A DNA stretch of 64,000 nucleotides, from contig NZ_JACYFG010000061.1 in NCBI RefSeq assembly GCF_014803405.1, positions 1 through 64,000 on the forward strand, given 5' to 3'. Source of the stretch: Pelagicoccus enzymogenes (lineage in GTDB: Bacteria > Verrucomicrobiota > Verrucomicrobiia > Opitutales > Opitutaceae). The translations under genes and the position numbers were made by a program. This document shows, piece after piece, positions 21,182 through 29,820 of this stretch; positions within the stretch are counted from its first letter, which is position 1; each line of letters begins with the position of its first letter. The notes beneath the pieces were generated by a model, which was not told the origin of the DNA, ran no database searches, and was given only the letters and a program-made list of their open reading frames with translations.

Positions 21182-21454
21182 ATGGCTAACGAACTCGACG
21201 AAGAACAAATGAAGCGCCTCGCGGACGCCTTGAAGAGCGGACAAAAGATCGAAGCCATCAAGAGCTACCGCGAGGCCACTGGCCTCGGCCTGAAAGAGGC
21301 GAAAGATGCGGTTGAGGCGCTGCACGCAGACCTGCATGCAAAATATCCCGACGAGTATCCTGAGCCTTCCAAGTCCGTGGGCTGCGGCTCCAGCGCCGCC
21401 TTGATCGCGCTCGCAGCCGGCGCCCTGTACTGGATCTCTCAGCTTCCAGTCTAG
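21182..21454 (+). CDS. Ribosomal L7/L12 C-terminal-like domain protein with membrane tail
   Basis: 90 residues. The core KIEAIKSYREATGLGLKEAKDAVE (near 22-45) matches the L7/L12 C-terminal domain pattern, but the protein is too short to be L12 and has no hinge. A Gly/Ser stretch and one hydrophobic segment (near 70-88) end it, so it is probably a tail-anchored protein. It is convergent with the rhomboid gene, the two stop codons being adjacent (21454/21455). Confidence 0.72.
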   Translation: MANELDEEQMKRLADALKSGQKIEAIKSYREATGLGLKEAKDAVEALHADLHAKYPDEYPEPSKSVGCGSSAALIALAAGALYWISQLPV

Positions 21455-21997
21455 CTAGCGGCTAGACTTGCTGCGTACCGCCAGCACGACTCCAGCGAGA
21501 AAACCAAAGAGATGCCCTTCCCAAGATACTTGGGCATCAGTCGGAAGAATCCCCCAGATCATGCTTCCAAACAGCAGCATTACGCCGGTCGAGATCACGA
21601 TGGAGCTAATGCGGCCGTCGTAGATCCCTCGCGTCATGATGTATCCAAAATATCCGAACACCAGACCGCTGGCCCCGATATGGGTCGCGTCACGTCCGAG
21701 CAGCCACACCCCGAGGCCAGCATACAAGGTGATCATGATACTGAGACCTACGAACTGCCAACTTGAGCTTCGCAGGGAGATAATGGCCCCAAATACCACA
21801 AGCGTGACGGAGTTGTTCATCAGGTGCGTGCGATCGGCATGCACGAAAGGCCAAGTCAATACGCCGTAGAGCCTTTCCCATTGGCGGGGCTGCACCCCGA
21901 AGCCGCTCAAATCCAGACTGAAAACGACCCCAACCAAGTACGCTCCCCAGATAATTCCCACCAGAGCCAGCAAACCACCAAGCTTGCCCCTAGCCAT
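21455..21997 (-). CDS. Rhomboid-family intramembrane serine protease
   Basis: 180 residues and about six hydrophobic segments. The rhomboid signatures are present: HLMNNS in an early helix (near 60-65), the catalytic serine in GASGLVFG (near 107-114) and the catalytic histidine in WEGHLFGFLAG (near 158-168). It should cleave transmembrane helices of substrate proteins. A GGAAGG Shine-Dalgarno-like sequence precedes the ATG. It is short for the family but has all core helices. Confidence 0.88.
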   Translation of the reverse strand: MARGKLGGLLALVGIIWGAYLVGVVFSLDLSGFGVQPRQWERLYGVLTWPFVHADRTHLMNNSVTLVVFGAIISLRSSSWQFVGLSIMITLYAGLGVWLLGRDATHIGASGLVFGYFGYIMTRGIYDGRISSIVISTGVMLLFGSMIWGILPTDAQVSWEGHLFGFLAGVVLAVRSKSSR

Positions 21998-22217
21998 CCA
22001 AGCGCCTTCCAGTCTTTAAAATCTCGATACCGAACATGAAGGGCCGGACATTAGAAGCGCTCGCCGAGCCGTCAACCTCCCCCGAACTATCCTCAAAAAA
22101 AGTCCCTTCGGCACTCGCGTTTCGACAAGGAACCGCACATGTCCCATACACACGCAACACACTCGGACCCGTGATCGTTCCGCAAGCGGGTGCCTAGCTC
22201 CTAAACGTTCCACACCC

Positions 22218-23147
22218 ATGTCTGATCCAGAAATAGAAGAAGAGCCGCCACTGCCCAAAGACGAAAAGCAGAACGATCCTCCAACCCGGCGGGCAAAAGC
22301 CAAGATGCAGGAGGACGAGAAGTACGTGCCGGTCATCATCAAGCGCACCGACGAGTCTCGCCGCCATCCGGATGACACCTTGGAGCAAACCATTCACGAG
22401 GGACTCGAGCAACTGAATCGCCAATCCCTCTCGCTCTTCATTTCAGCCATCGCCGCGGGCTTGATTCTCGGTTTCTCCGCCATGGCGGTAGGGGTCGTGC
22501 AGACCTATTTCGGCTCGGCGGACTCGACGCTCGTCGAACGCTTCGTAACCGCCCTCGTCTATCCCCTCGGCTTCGTCGTTTGCGTGATGAGCGGCTCCGA
22601 GCTCTTCACGGAGCACACGGCCACCGCAGTCTATCCGGTGCTGGACCGGCGCTCCACCGTCCGCCGCCTCTTCCGCCTTTGGTCCCTGGTGCTCAGCGGC
22701 AACCTGCTGGGAGCCTTTATCAGCGCCCTCTTGCTCCACTACGCCGATCCCGTCGTCGGCGCGGCAGTCGGGTACATCGAAGTAGGCCACCACCTCACCC
22801 ACTTCGAAACGCTTCCGCTTTTCATCAGCAGCGTCCTGGCTGGATGGCTGATGGCTCAAGGAGCTTGGCTCGTCATGTCAACCCCTGCCAACTTGAGCCA
22901 AATGGCCTGCATCTACCTCGTCACCTTCGTGATCGGCCTCGGCGGCCTACACCACGCCATCGCTGGCAGCGTCGAAATCTTTATCGCCCGATTGACCAGC
23001 CCCGAATTCACGCTCGGCTCGATGCTGCACTTCATGGGCTTCGCCATCGCCGGCAACACCGTAGGCGGAGCCGGATTCGTCGCCCTCCTCAACTACGCTC
23101 ACGTGCGTCGGACCCGCACTCTGGGAGACCGAGACGATTTCCACTGA
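22218..23147 (+). CDS. Formate/nitrite transporter (FNT) family channel, YfdC-like
   Basis: 309 residues. A hydrophilic N-terminal 75 residues (acidic, then Lys/Arg-rich) precede six membrane helices of the FNT fold, with GSELFTEHTATA (near 132-143) and LVMSTPANLSQ (near 220-230) at the pore positions and a late LGGLHHAIAGSVE. The long N-terminus and HH pair resemble the YfdC branch, whose substrate is unsettled, rather than FocA or NirC. The nitrite reductase genes at 56-64 kb make nitrite an attractive but unproven substrate. Confidence 0.85.
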   Translation: MSDPEIEEEPPLPKDEKQNDPPTRRAKAKMQEDEKYVPVIIKRTDESRRHPDDTLEQTIHEGLEQLNRQSLSLFISAIAAGLILGFSAMAVGVVQTYFGSADSTLVERFVTALVYPLGFVVCVMSGSELFTEHTATAVYPVLDRRSTVRRLFRLWSLVLSGNLLGAFISALLLHYADPVVGAAVGYIEVGHHLTHFETLPLFISSVLAGWLMAQGAWLVMSTPANLSQMACIYLVTFVIGLGGLHHAIAGSVEIFIARLTSPEFTLGSMLHFMGFAIAGNTVGGAGFVALLNYAHVRRTRTLGDRDDFH

Positions 23148-23186
23148 GGACAAGCCAAGGGCGCCAATTGCCTGAACGGAAACCTA

Positions 23187-23210
23187 GAGGGCCGACTTCC
23201 AAGTCGACCC
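23187..23210 (+). repeat. Palindromic repeat, family F
   Basis: GAGGGCCGACTTCCAAGTCG plus ACCC, a hairpin-forming element related to 40917-40943 (GGAGGGACGACTTCCACGTC plus GTCC). It lies between the FNT gene and the convergent Rrf2 gene. Confidence 0.6.
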
Positions 23211-23329
23211 AATCCACGAAAAAAGACTCCTTGGACGGCAGTGGCATGCAGCGTGCCCTAAGCCGTCTCGGCGTGGGGCCACAAGCTCGACCTGATTCCG
23301 GAGGTTTTTCCTCTGGTGCAGAGAAGCGC

Positions 23330-23773
23330 TCAGCTCTCGCAAAACCCCTTTTCAGGCTTGACCGGGTGCTTGGTGAAAACTTCCAAGTTCGTGTTGGACA
23401 ACCACGCCATCATCTCGTCGCGCTTGTCCTCCAACTCGTAGTGGAAAGGGCAAGGATCGCCGTTGCCGCACCAGCCCGGGCCAAAGGGGCACATCAAGGA
23501 CTCCTCGACTTTTTCGAAGAGCTTTACGATCTCGAGCAGCGTGATGTCGCTGGGTGGACGCGAAAGGTAAAAGCCTCCGCCCGGTCCCGGCGTGCCGTTG
23601 ACCAAGCCGGCCGTCGACATCTGGGACATCAGCTTGCCCACCAAAGGACGAGAGAGGTTGCGAGCCGTCGCAATCCTCTGGGAATTCGCCTTGAACCCCT
23701 CCGTTTCGTAGTTCGCGGCCAGATAGCTCAGGCTGGCGATCGCGTAATTGGCCATTTTTCCGTAACCGAACAT
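23330..23773 (-). CDS. Rrf2-family regulator with a three-cysteine cluster
   Basis: 147 residues. Winged-helix domain near 1-75 (NLSRPLVGKLMSQMSTAGLVNG, then GPGGGFYLSRP, the Rrf2 wing). Three cysteines in CPFGPGWCGNGDPC (near 94-107, spacing C-x6-C-x5-C) match the [Fe-S] ligand region of IscR/NsrR-type sensors, so it may sense nitric oxide, oxygen or Fe-S status. It is convergent with the FNT channel and about 630 bases from ccoI. Targets are not visible. Confidence 0.86.
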   Translation of the reverse strand: MFGYGKMANYAIASLSYLAANYETEGFKANSQRIATARNLSRPLVGKLMSQMSTAGLVNGTPGPGGGFYLSRPPSDITLLEIVKLFEKVEESLMCPFGPGWCGNGDPCPFHYELEDKRDEMMAWLSNTNLEVFTKHPVKPEKGFCES

Positions 23774-24401
23774 AAGTAGATCTAATTTCCCAAGTTATGG
23801 ATAGCAGATACGACCCAATAAAGACTTTTTTGTAACTATATCTCGCTTTCTATAGATACTACGAACTGAATTTCAGGAATTACCTATCCCCTGAAGCAAA
23901 AAGACCTGCAGACGATGACCGAGGCCCCGCCTGCAGGTGCGATTGAACAACGCTTTTACACCAAGAAACTGTTTGAGGAAATTTACCTTTGAATCTCTGT
24001 CAGCTAAGGAAGCCCCCTTAAAGAGGCTTCCCCGCTTGTGCCTAATCCAACTTGGCTCGTATATTGCCTGACAGAAATTCAAAGGCGAAACCGCCTTTCA
24101 GTTTCACTCGCTCCTGCTAGAAAACCTCGCCCGTTTGGAGTAACTCTTTGTGTGCCTTTTTGCTCCGTTGAGCATGAGTTTTGTTGAGCTTAGTTGTCTA
24201 GCGGAGCGCTTGAAACTGGAGATAAACCTAGGACCGATTTTCCAGTACGCAAGCTTATTTGATGATAAACTTGTATTTTTTTATCTTATTCTGAATTCAT
24301 CCCTGCGAGGGTTGCCTTTGGGACCCTCTGGAGCGGGCCTTCAGGGCGAATGCGGGACGCATTCTCCGCTTTGCAGCGACGCCGCAGCCGCGGGCCAGCA
24401 A
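23774..24401. other. Long intergenic region with several hairpins
   Basis: About 630 bases with no gene I can support. It contains ACCTGCAG...CTGCAGGT (23904-23938), GGAAGCC...GGCTTCC (24008-24031), AAAGGCG-AAAC-CGCCTTT (24081-24098) and GAATGC-GGGAC-GCATTC (24348-24364). The last three lie downstream of ccoI and could end the cbb3 transcript. The AT-rich part around 24230-24300 shows nothing further. Confidence 0.5.
24081..24098 (-). terminator. Candidate terminator hairpin downstream of the cbb3 operon
   Basis: 7-bp stem with a four-base loop (AAAGGCG/CGCCTTT), followed on the minus strand by GAATTTCT. The T-run is weak, so confidence is modest. Confidence 0.4.
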
Positions 24402-26771
24402 CTACTTGGCGGCGCGGCTGCCCAATACCGCCCACACGATCGCCAGGCTCACCACAGAGCTGGCTGGCATCAATACGGCGGCAATCAAAGGGGTCACCCA
24501 ACCGACGAGAGACAGCCCTACCGCGAAGAGATTGTAGGCGAGAGCGAAGGCCATAAGCCACTGCACCGCACGACGACGCTGCTTGCCAATCGCCAACAAA
24601 CGGCGAATCCCGCCAATCCCGTTTCCGAGGTAGTGAAAGTCGGCCTTTTCCGCCACGATGCCTTGCTCGTTGGCCGGAGCCCCGCAGCAGAGGGCCGACC
24701 GGAAGGCCAAGGTGTCGTTGGCCCCATCCCCTACCATCAGAGTGCGTTCGGGCTCGCGCGCTTCGATCCAGCGAGCCTTTTCCTCGGGCAACAGGTTTCC
24801 GAAAACCGCTCCTGCCTCCAGCCCCAAAGCCTGACCGACGCCTTGCGCCTTCTCCTCCCGGTCCCCGCTCAGAATAACGACCTCAAATCCCGCCTCCCTA
24901 AGTCCGGCGACCTCTCGACTGGAGTCCGGCAGAGGCAGGTCCTCGAACCTGAGGTCCACCAGAACGCGACCATTTCGGGAGAACAAGGTACCCGATCCTT
25001 CCGTTCCAGCCCATCCTAGCTTGCCGAGCCGCCAAACGCTCTCCCTTCCCTGCAGAGCAACTCCTTTCCCTACGATTTCCTGCAAGCCGTCCGCGCCTTG
25101 GGGACGGTATCGCCCCTTCGCCATCAGGCATTCGCGAATTGTGCTGGAAACTGGGTGACGCGACTTGGAGCAAAGCGCGCTCAGGGCTGACAATTCCTCC
25201 GTGCTTAAACGCTCGAGACATTCGGGATTAACCAATGCCAGCGACGAACGCGTCAAGGTACCGGTCTTGTCGAAAACGATGCGGCGGATCCGCGTCAAGC
25301 GATTCCATAGGGAGTGAGTCGTCACGAAAACGCCTTGCTGCTTCAGCCGGGCCAAAGCGATCTCGTCCCCGAACGGCCAGGCGATGCCCAAGGCGCAAGG
25401 ACAGGACACCACCAGCACTGATATAAAAACCTTCAATCCCGCCGAGAGCCCGTCTACCGCCAACCAGCTCGCGCCCCCCATGACCGCGATCGCGAAGGCC
25501 ACCACCAGATAGCGAAAAATCCACTTCTGGGCCACCAGATCCCGTTCCTGGGCACGCGTCCCACGAGAGCTCAGCTTGCTGAGCAGCGAATCGCCCCAAT
25601 CCTCCTGCGCCTCCAGCCGCACCGAAAACTGGTTCTCCAGCTCCGCGCCCGAGGGAGCCTCTCCCCCTATCTCCACGATACGCGACTCCGATTCGCCGCT
25701 GATCCAATCCATCCCCAAACTCGCCCGCTCGCTGAGCAAGGCGGAACGAACCGGCACTCGTTGCCCCGAGGCTAACCAATACACTTCGCCCTCCTTGATC
25801 TGGTCGGCTCGCGTCTTGATCCGACCGCCGGTGCTGCTCTCAATCTCCACCTCAGGCGCGCTCAATTGAATGTCGGCCAAGCGATTCCGGTTTCGCTCGA
25901 TAGCCACCACCTGCAGCCAACGCCCCACCAGCATCAGAAAGACGAAAGTGGATACAAAGTCGAAGTACACCAAATGGTCGTCACCTTTCCAAATGCCGTA
26001 CCAGCTCACCAAATACGCAAACACGATTCCGATGGAGATCGGCAAGTCCAAGTGGGCAATCCCCTGCGCCGCTGCCTTGGCCGCCTTGGCAATGAAATAG
26101 CTGCCGCAAAAGACGAGGCTCAGGCTCGCGAAAAAAGCCGACAACCAATTGAAATGGCTGGCCACCAAAAAGTCGGCCTCCATTCCCAAGTATCCAGGTA
26201 GCGTATACAGCATTCCATTGAGAGCGAAGGCGCCCGAAAGGCCCAGCTTCCAAACCACCTTGCGCGACTCCGACTCGCTGGTTTCTCGAGCCGGACAAAC
26301 CCGGTAGCCAAACTGCTTGATTCGCCCCGCAAAACCCAAGACGTCAAACACGCCGCTTTCCCACTCCAGATCGAGCGTGCCATACTGGACATTGACGCGA
26401 CAGGACACGCCTCCTTTCGCCTCGGCAAAAACGCGATCGATCAACCAAACGCAACCCACGCAAGAAATCCCTTCCAAAGCCAAGCTCAGCTGGGCAAGCT
26501 TCCCCTTGGACTCCGCTACCTCGACCAAGGCTGCCAACCATGGGTAGTCATTGTTTTCGAAGACGCTGGATCCCACCGGACGCGACACCTCTCCGCGCAG
26601 CTCGTAAAAGCGCTCCAAGGACTCGTCATGAATAATTCGATACACGTACTCGCAGCCCGAGCAGCAGAATTTCTCCTCGGCCTGCACAGGCTGGAAGCGG
26701 GTGCCGCAATGCTCGCACGCGACTTCCTGGCACACCTTTTCGCGACGCGATTCCTGCCGCCCTACTTGCAT
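24402..26771 (-). CDS. ccoI: Copper-translocating P1B-type ATPase of the cbb3 assembly type
   Basis: 789 residues from the ATG at 26771; a longer in-frame reading upstream overlaps another gene and is not credible. CcoI/FixI exports copper for the CuB centre of cbb3 oxidase. Visible: N-terminal Cys-rich metal module CEHCGTRF...FCCSGCEYVY (near 19-44), HMA-like domain with ISCVGCVW (near 103-110), actuator motif ISGES, copper site SCPCALG in a membrane helix, phosphorylation site DKTGTLT, and hinge MVGDGANDT. Its start overlaps the SafE-like gene by 10 bases. Confidence 0.92.
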   Translation of the reverse strand: MQVGRQESRREKVCQEVACEHCGTRFQPVQAEEKFCCSGCEYVYRIIHDESLERFYELRGEVSRPVGSSVFENNDYPWLAALVEVAESKGKLAQLSLALEGISCVGCVWLIDRVFAEAKGGVSCRVNVQYGTLDLEWESGVFDVLGFAGRIKQFGYRVCPARETSESESRKVVWKLGLSGAFALNGMLYTLPGYLGMEADFLVASHFNWLSAFFASLSLVFCGSYFIAKAAKAAAQGIAHLDLPISIGIVFAYLVSWYGIWKGDDHLVYFDFVSTFVFLMLVGRWLQVVAIERNRNRLADIQLSAPEVEIESSTGGRIKTRADQIKEGEVYWLASGQRVPVRSALLSERASLGMDWISGESESRIVEIGGEAPSGAELENQFSVRLEAQEDWGDSLLSKLSSRGTRAQERDLVAQKWIFRYLVVAFAIAVMGGASWLAVDGLSAGLKVFISVLVVSCPCALGIAWPFGDEIALARLKQQGVFVTTHSLWNRLTRIRRIVFDKTGTLTRSSLALVNPECLERLSTEELSALSALCSKSRHPVSSTIRECLMAKGRYRPQGADGLQEIVGKGVALQGRESVWRLGKLGWAGTEGSGTLFSRNGRVLVDLRFEDLPLPDSSREVAGLREAGFEVVILSGDREEKAQGVGQALGLEAGAVFGNLLPEEKARWIEAREPERTLMVGDGANDTLAFRSALCCGAPANEQGIVAEKADFHYLGNGIGGIRRLLAIGKQRRRAVQWLMAFALAYNLFAVGLSLVGWVTPLIAAVLMPASSVVSLAIVWAVLGSRAAK

Positions 26772-27466
26772 ATTCCCTCTCCGGAAACGATCGCCTGAGC
26801 ATCCGTCCCCATGAAAGCACGCATGCACAACAGCCCAACCGCCAGCAAGGCTACGCCACGCCGCAAGTAGGCCAGCTTCTTGGCATCCATCCGCAGCGAC
26901 AACCATGCCCAGCCGCTCTGAGCAAGTAGCATCAGCGGCAACGTTCCGGCCGCGAAACAAAACATGACCGAAGCCCCCTGGCTTGCCGATCCGCTCATGG
27001 TGGTGGCCCATAGCATCAAGTACAAGGGGCCACAGGGAATCAGCGGCGTCAGGGCCCCCAAAGAGAAAGCGCGGGCCTTTCCGGAGAGCCGATACGCCCG
27101 CTGCACGATTCCACGGCCGATGCCCGACTTTGCCTGCCATTTGGTAAACAAGCCATCCAAGTTCAATGCCAACGCCACGAAAAAGGCGGCAAACGCCCAC
27201 GGTGCAAAACGAGCGGGATTGTCCCCCACCCAAGAAACCACACCACTCCCCAAGGCGCCCACGACCGCTCCCAGGAACGTGTAAGACAGCAAACGGCCCA
27301 AGTGATACACGCCGTGGGCCGGCAACGCGGAGCGGCCCTTCTTCTGACCAATCAAGGCGCAGCTCAACGGCCCGCACATCCCTACGCAGTGCAAGCTCAC
27401 CAGAGCGCCGGCGACGAAAGCCGCGAGCGGACTGAGCAAGGCGTAGAGATTTCCGTCGTCGATCAT
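26762..27466 (-). CDS. Sulfite exporter TauE/SafE-type membrane protein of the cbb3 cluster
   Basis: 234 residues, about six to seven membrane segments. LHCVGMCGP (near 25-33), YHLGRLLSYTFLGAVVG and LTPLIPCGPLYLML are signatures of the DsbD-like/SafE group found in Fix/Cco gene clusters, thought to help copper or redox steps of oxidase assembly. The start ATG 27466 overlaps the stop of the small gene upstream as ATGA. It ends inside ccoI, so the set is translationally coupled. Confidence 0.86.
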   Translation of the reverse strand: MIDDGNLYALLSPLAAFVAGALVSLHCVGMCGPLSCALIGQKKGRSALPAHGVYHLGRLLSYTFLGAVVGALGSGVVSWVGDNPARFAPWAFAAFFVALALNLDGLFTKWQAKSGIGRGIVQRAYRLSGKARAFSLGALTPLIPCGPLYLMLWATTMSGSASQGASVMFCFAAGTLPLMLLAQSGWAWLSLRMDAKKLAYLRRGVALLAVGLLCMRAFMGTDAQAIVSGEGICK

Positions 27467-27621
27467 TTCGATTGCTCCAGAGGAATCGGCTCCATCGCGT
27501 TCTCGGACGCGACCTTGATGAGGAAGTACCAAGCCACGATCACCACCACGAATGCGAGCGTGACCCAAATCCCTAGTGTACGCCAACCGCCTCTGTTCCT
27601 CTTTTTCGATCCTTCAGACAT
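27463..27621 (-). CDS. Small single-helix membrane protein of the cbb3 cluster (FixH-position)
   Basis: 52 residues: basic start MSEGSKKRNRGGW, one membrane helix (near 17-35), acidic tail. It sits between ccoG and the SafE-like gene, where other organisms carry fixH/ccoH, but is far shorter than FixH (about 150 residues), so it may be a reduced FixH or an unrelated small subunit. The stop overlaps the next start by ATGA, and ccoG ends one base away, which supports that it is translated. Confidence 0.72.
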   Translation of the reverse strand: MSEGSKKRNRGGWRTLGIWVTLAFVVVIVAWYFLIKVASENAMEPIPLEQSK

Positions 27622-27622
27622 T

Positions 27623-29032
27623 CTATTTCAGCAAGCTTAAGCTCGGGCCTATGAACTCGAGCGGACGTTTCATGAGCGTTTCCCCTTCGTCATCCAAAAC
27701 CCGAACGGTCATAGAGAACGGCCCCTTGAAATCAGCCTTGTCGACCAGCACCACCACGGGGCGTACCAAGTCGCCATTGCTCTCGATCTCGAAACTCTGA
27801 TCAACGCCGCGCACCTGCACGCCCGCCTGCTCGGAATCGAGGGCCAGTCGGTAGTTGCCCACCTCGTTTCGGGTGTTCGTCACACGAACCATGAACTGGT
27901 TTCGCACCACATCCGCGTCCACGTAATACGACGAACCTGGAGCCCGCCAAGCGGTGATCGTGGCGTCGCCCAAGCCTTGCAGGGAGAAGAGCAAGACGGA
28001 GGCACCGATCAGGAGCAACACCGTGTAGAGAATCATGCGAGGACGCAGGTACTTCGTCTTGCGGCCCTCCAGGCCTTCCATCGAATCGTAGCGAATCAAA
28101 CCGCGCGGACGCTTGAGCTTGTCCATCACCGTATCGCAAGCGTCGATACAAGCGGAACAGCCGATGCATTCCATCTGCAGGCCTTGCCGGATATCGATTC
28201 CGGTTGGGCATACTTGCACGCAGCGGTTGCAGTCGATGCAGTCCCCTACATCCGCCGCCTTAGCTTTGCCCCGCGGTTCGCCCCGCTTCTCGTCGTAGCC
28301 GATCACCATGGAATGCTCGTCAATCAGGGCCGACTGCAAGCGTCCGTAAGGACAGATAACGATGCAAAGCTGCTCGCGAAACCATGCGAAATTGAAATAC
28401 AAGACAGCTGCGTATGCAAAAACGAATACAAAGACTTTCCAGTTCTCGGCAGGCGCTTCGTGCATCATGTTCCAAAGTCCTGGAACCGATACGAAATAGG
28501 CCATGAACATGTGAGCCAAGGCGAGGGACAAAAAAACGAAAAGAGCATGCTTGAGCCCACGCTTCCAAATCCTTTCGAAGCCCCACCCGGCCGCGTCGAG
28601 CTTGCGGCGCTTAACCGCATCTCCCTCTATCCAACGCTCAACTCGTCGGTAGACATGCTCCAGAAACACCGTCTGCGGGCAAGCCCAGCCACACCAAATG
28701 CGGCCAAGCAAAGCGGTCACGTAAAAGAGACCAAAGCCCAATCCCGATATGAGGAAGAACGCCAGCCACAAGTCCTGCGACCCGAAGGTCATGCCCAGGA
28801 AGTGAAAGCGCATGGCATCCGTATCCAAAAACAAAGCCGGATAACCGCCGATCTCGATCCACGGCAAGGCCGCGTAAACGAGCACCAAGGCATAGGCCAC
28901 CAAGCGACGCGACAGGGTAAACCGCCCCTTCGCGTCCGCGGGATGGATGATATAACGCGAGCCGTCGTCGTTCACCGCAGTTAGCGAGTCGCGATTCGGA
29001 ACGTGTTTCTTGGTGTTGCTGGACGTTGCCAT
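27623..29032 (-). CDS. ccoG: Cytochrome c oxidase accessory protein CcoG (Fe-S membrane protein)
   Basis: 469 residues, about five membrane helices. CcoG/RdxA reduces copper for cbb3 oxidase assembly. Visible: GRIWCGWACPQTVFLEHVYR (near 110-129) and, in a cytoplasmic domain, two [4Fe-4S] motifs CIDCNRCVQVCPTG and CIGCSACIDACD (near 266-305), then a final helix and an Ig-like C-terminal domain (IG-FixC). Length and order are normal. Confidence 0.94.
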   Translation of the reverse strand: MATSSNTKKHVPNRDSLTAVNDDGSRYIIHPADAKGRFTLSRRLVAYALVLVYAALPWIEIGGYPALFLDTDAMRFHFLGMTFGSQDLWLAFFLISGLGFGLFYVTALLGRIWCGWACPQTVFLEHVYRRVERWIEGDAVKRRKLDAAGWGFERIWKRGLKHALFVFLSLALAHMFMAYFVSVPGLWNMMHEAPAENWKVFVFVFAYAAVLYFNFAWFREQLCIVICPYGRLQSALIDEHSMVIGYDEKRGEPRGKAKAADVGDCIDCNRCVQVCPTGIDIRQGLQMECIGCSACIDACDTVMDKLKRPRGLIRYDSMEGLEGRKTKYLRPRMILYTVLLLIGASVLLFSLQGLGDATITAWRAPGSSYYVDADVVRNQFMVRVTNTRNEVGNYRLALDSEQAGVQVRGVDQSFEIESNGDLVRPVVVLVDKADFKGPFSMTVRVLDDEGETLMKRPLEFIGPSLSLLK

Positions 29033-29082
29033 GGTTTTACGGGGAACTGGAGCGAGCCGACGCTCGCCCCACGATATCGAAA

Positions 29083-29610
29083 CTACTTAGCTTGCTTGCT
29101 CACCAAGAAAGCCACGACTTGGTTGACCTTCTCGTCTCCCAGAACCGGTCCCCAAGGCGGCATGCCCGCAGTGGCGACGCCTTCCGCGACCACCTTCTTG
29201 ATGGCCAGCGGATTGGCTCCATGCTTCCACTCAGCGTCATTGAGCGCCAAGCCGATGCCCCCTTCCAAGTTCTGGCCATGACAAGCGGCGCAGTTCTGCG
29301 TATAGATCGTCTGCCCCGCTGAAACGATGGCCGGATCTTTGGCCATGACCGCAAAGGTATCGTCGTCGAGCACCCCCGCTTCCGCCTTGGCCTTAGCCAC
29401 GTTTTCGCTGATCTGCTCGAAAGCCGCTTCGAGCTCCTGCTCCTGGTCGAGACCGATGCCCGCTTTTTGGTAGTAAACCCAGTAGGCAATGGAAAAGACG
29501 ATCGTGGCGTAGAGGGTGAAAAGCCACCAGTTCGGCAGGCTCTTATCGAACTCCTGGATTCCGTCAAAGGTATGTTCGCGGATTTTTTCTTCGTTCGGAT
29601 TTTGACTCAT
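29083..29610 (-). CDS. ccoP: cbb3 oxidase subunit III, short mono-heme CcoP
   Basis: 175 residues. Cytoplasmic start with FDGIQEFDKSLPNWW (the usual CcoP N-terminal signature), one membrane helix (near 30-47), then a single cytochrome c domain with heme site CAACH (near 110-114) and the axial methionine in GMPPWGP. Typical CcoP carries two hemes and about 290 residues, so this is a one-heme form. It should pass electrons from donors to the CcoO heme. Confidence 0.9.
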   Translation of the reverse strand: MSQNPNEEKIREHTFDGIQEFDKSLPNWWLFTLYATIVFSIAYWVYYQKAGIGLDQEQELEAAFEQISENVAKAKAEAGVLDDDTFAVMAKDPAIVSAGQTIYTQNCAACHGQNLEGGIGLALNDAEWKHGANPLAIKKVVAEGVATAGMPPWGPVLGDEKVNQVVAFLVSKQAK

Positions 29611-29649
29611 TTCTAGAATCTTTCTTGTAGGTGTTATTTCAATACAACA

Positions 29650-29805
29650 TTAGTCATCGAGCGGCATGCGGCTCGCCTTGCTGCTTTCGTTCTTTCCCAT
29701 CTTGAGCGCTTTCCAGACGATGATGCCGAAAGCGAGGAAGAAGAGAACGAAGCCGATCTTGGGGAAGAGCGTGTGCCACTCCGTGTATTCAACTCTTTGA
29801 AACAT
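29650..29805 (-). CDS. CcoQ-like small subunit
   Basis: 51 residues, too short for most gene callers. One membrane helix (near 17-33) with the CcoQ-like start (HTLFPKIGFVLFFLAFG) and a charged tail ending SRMPLDD. It lies between ccoNO and ccoP, the usual ccoQ position, 15 bases after the ccoNO stop. CcoQ stabilises the complex. The assignment rests on position and shape. Confidence 0.75.
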   Translation of the reverse strand: MFQRVEYTEWHTLFPKIGFVLFFLAFGIIVWKALKMGKNESSKASRMPLDD

Positions 29806-29820
29806 AGCGCGGGTTCCCTT

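Noticed and set aside
22580-23779. 399-residue plus-strand frame across the FNT and Rrf2 genes
   Set aside because: Runs through parts of two well-supported genes in the wrong frame or strand; Arg/Pro/His-rich composition typical of a shadow frame.
26772-27377. N-terminal extension of CcoI making a 991-residue protein
   Set aside because: The extra 200 residues are an out-of-frame reading of the SafE-like gene, which has clear family motifs and proper overlaps. The CcoI start at 26771 gives the normal length.
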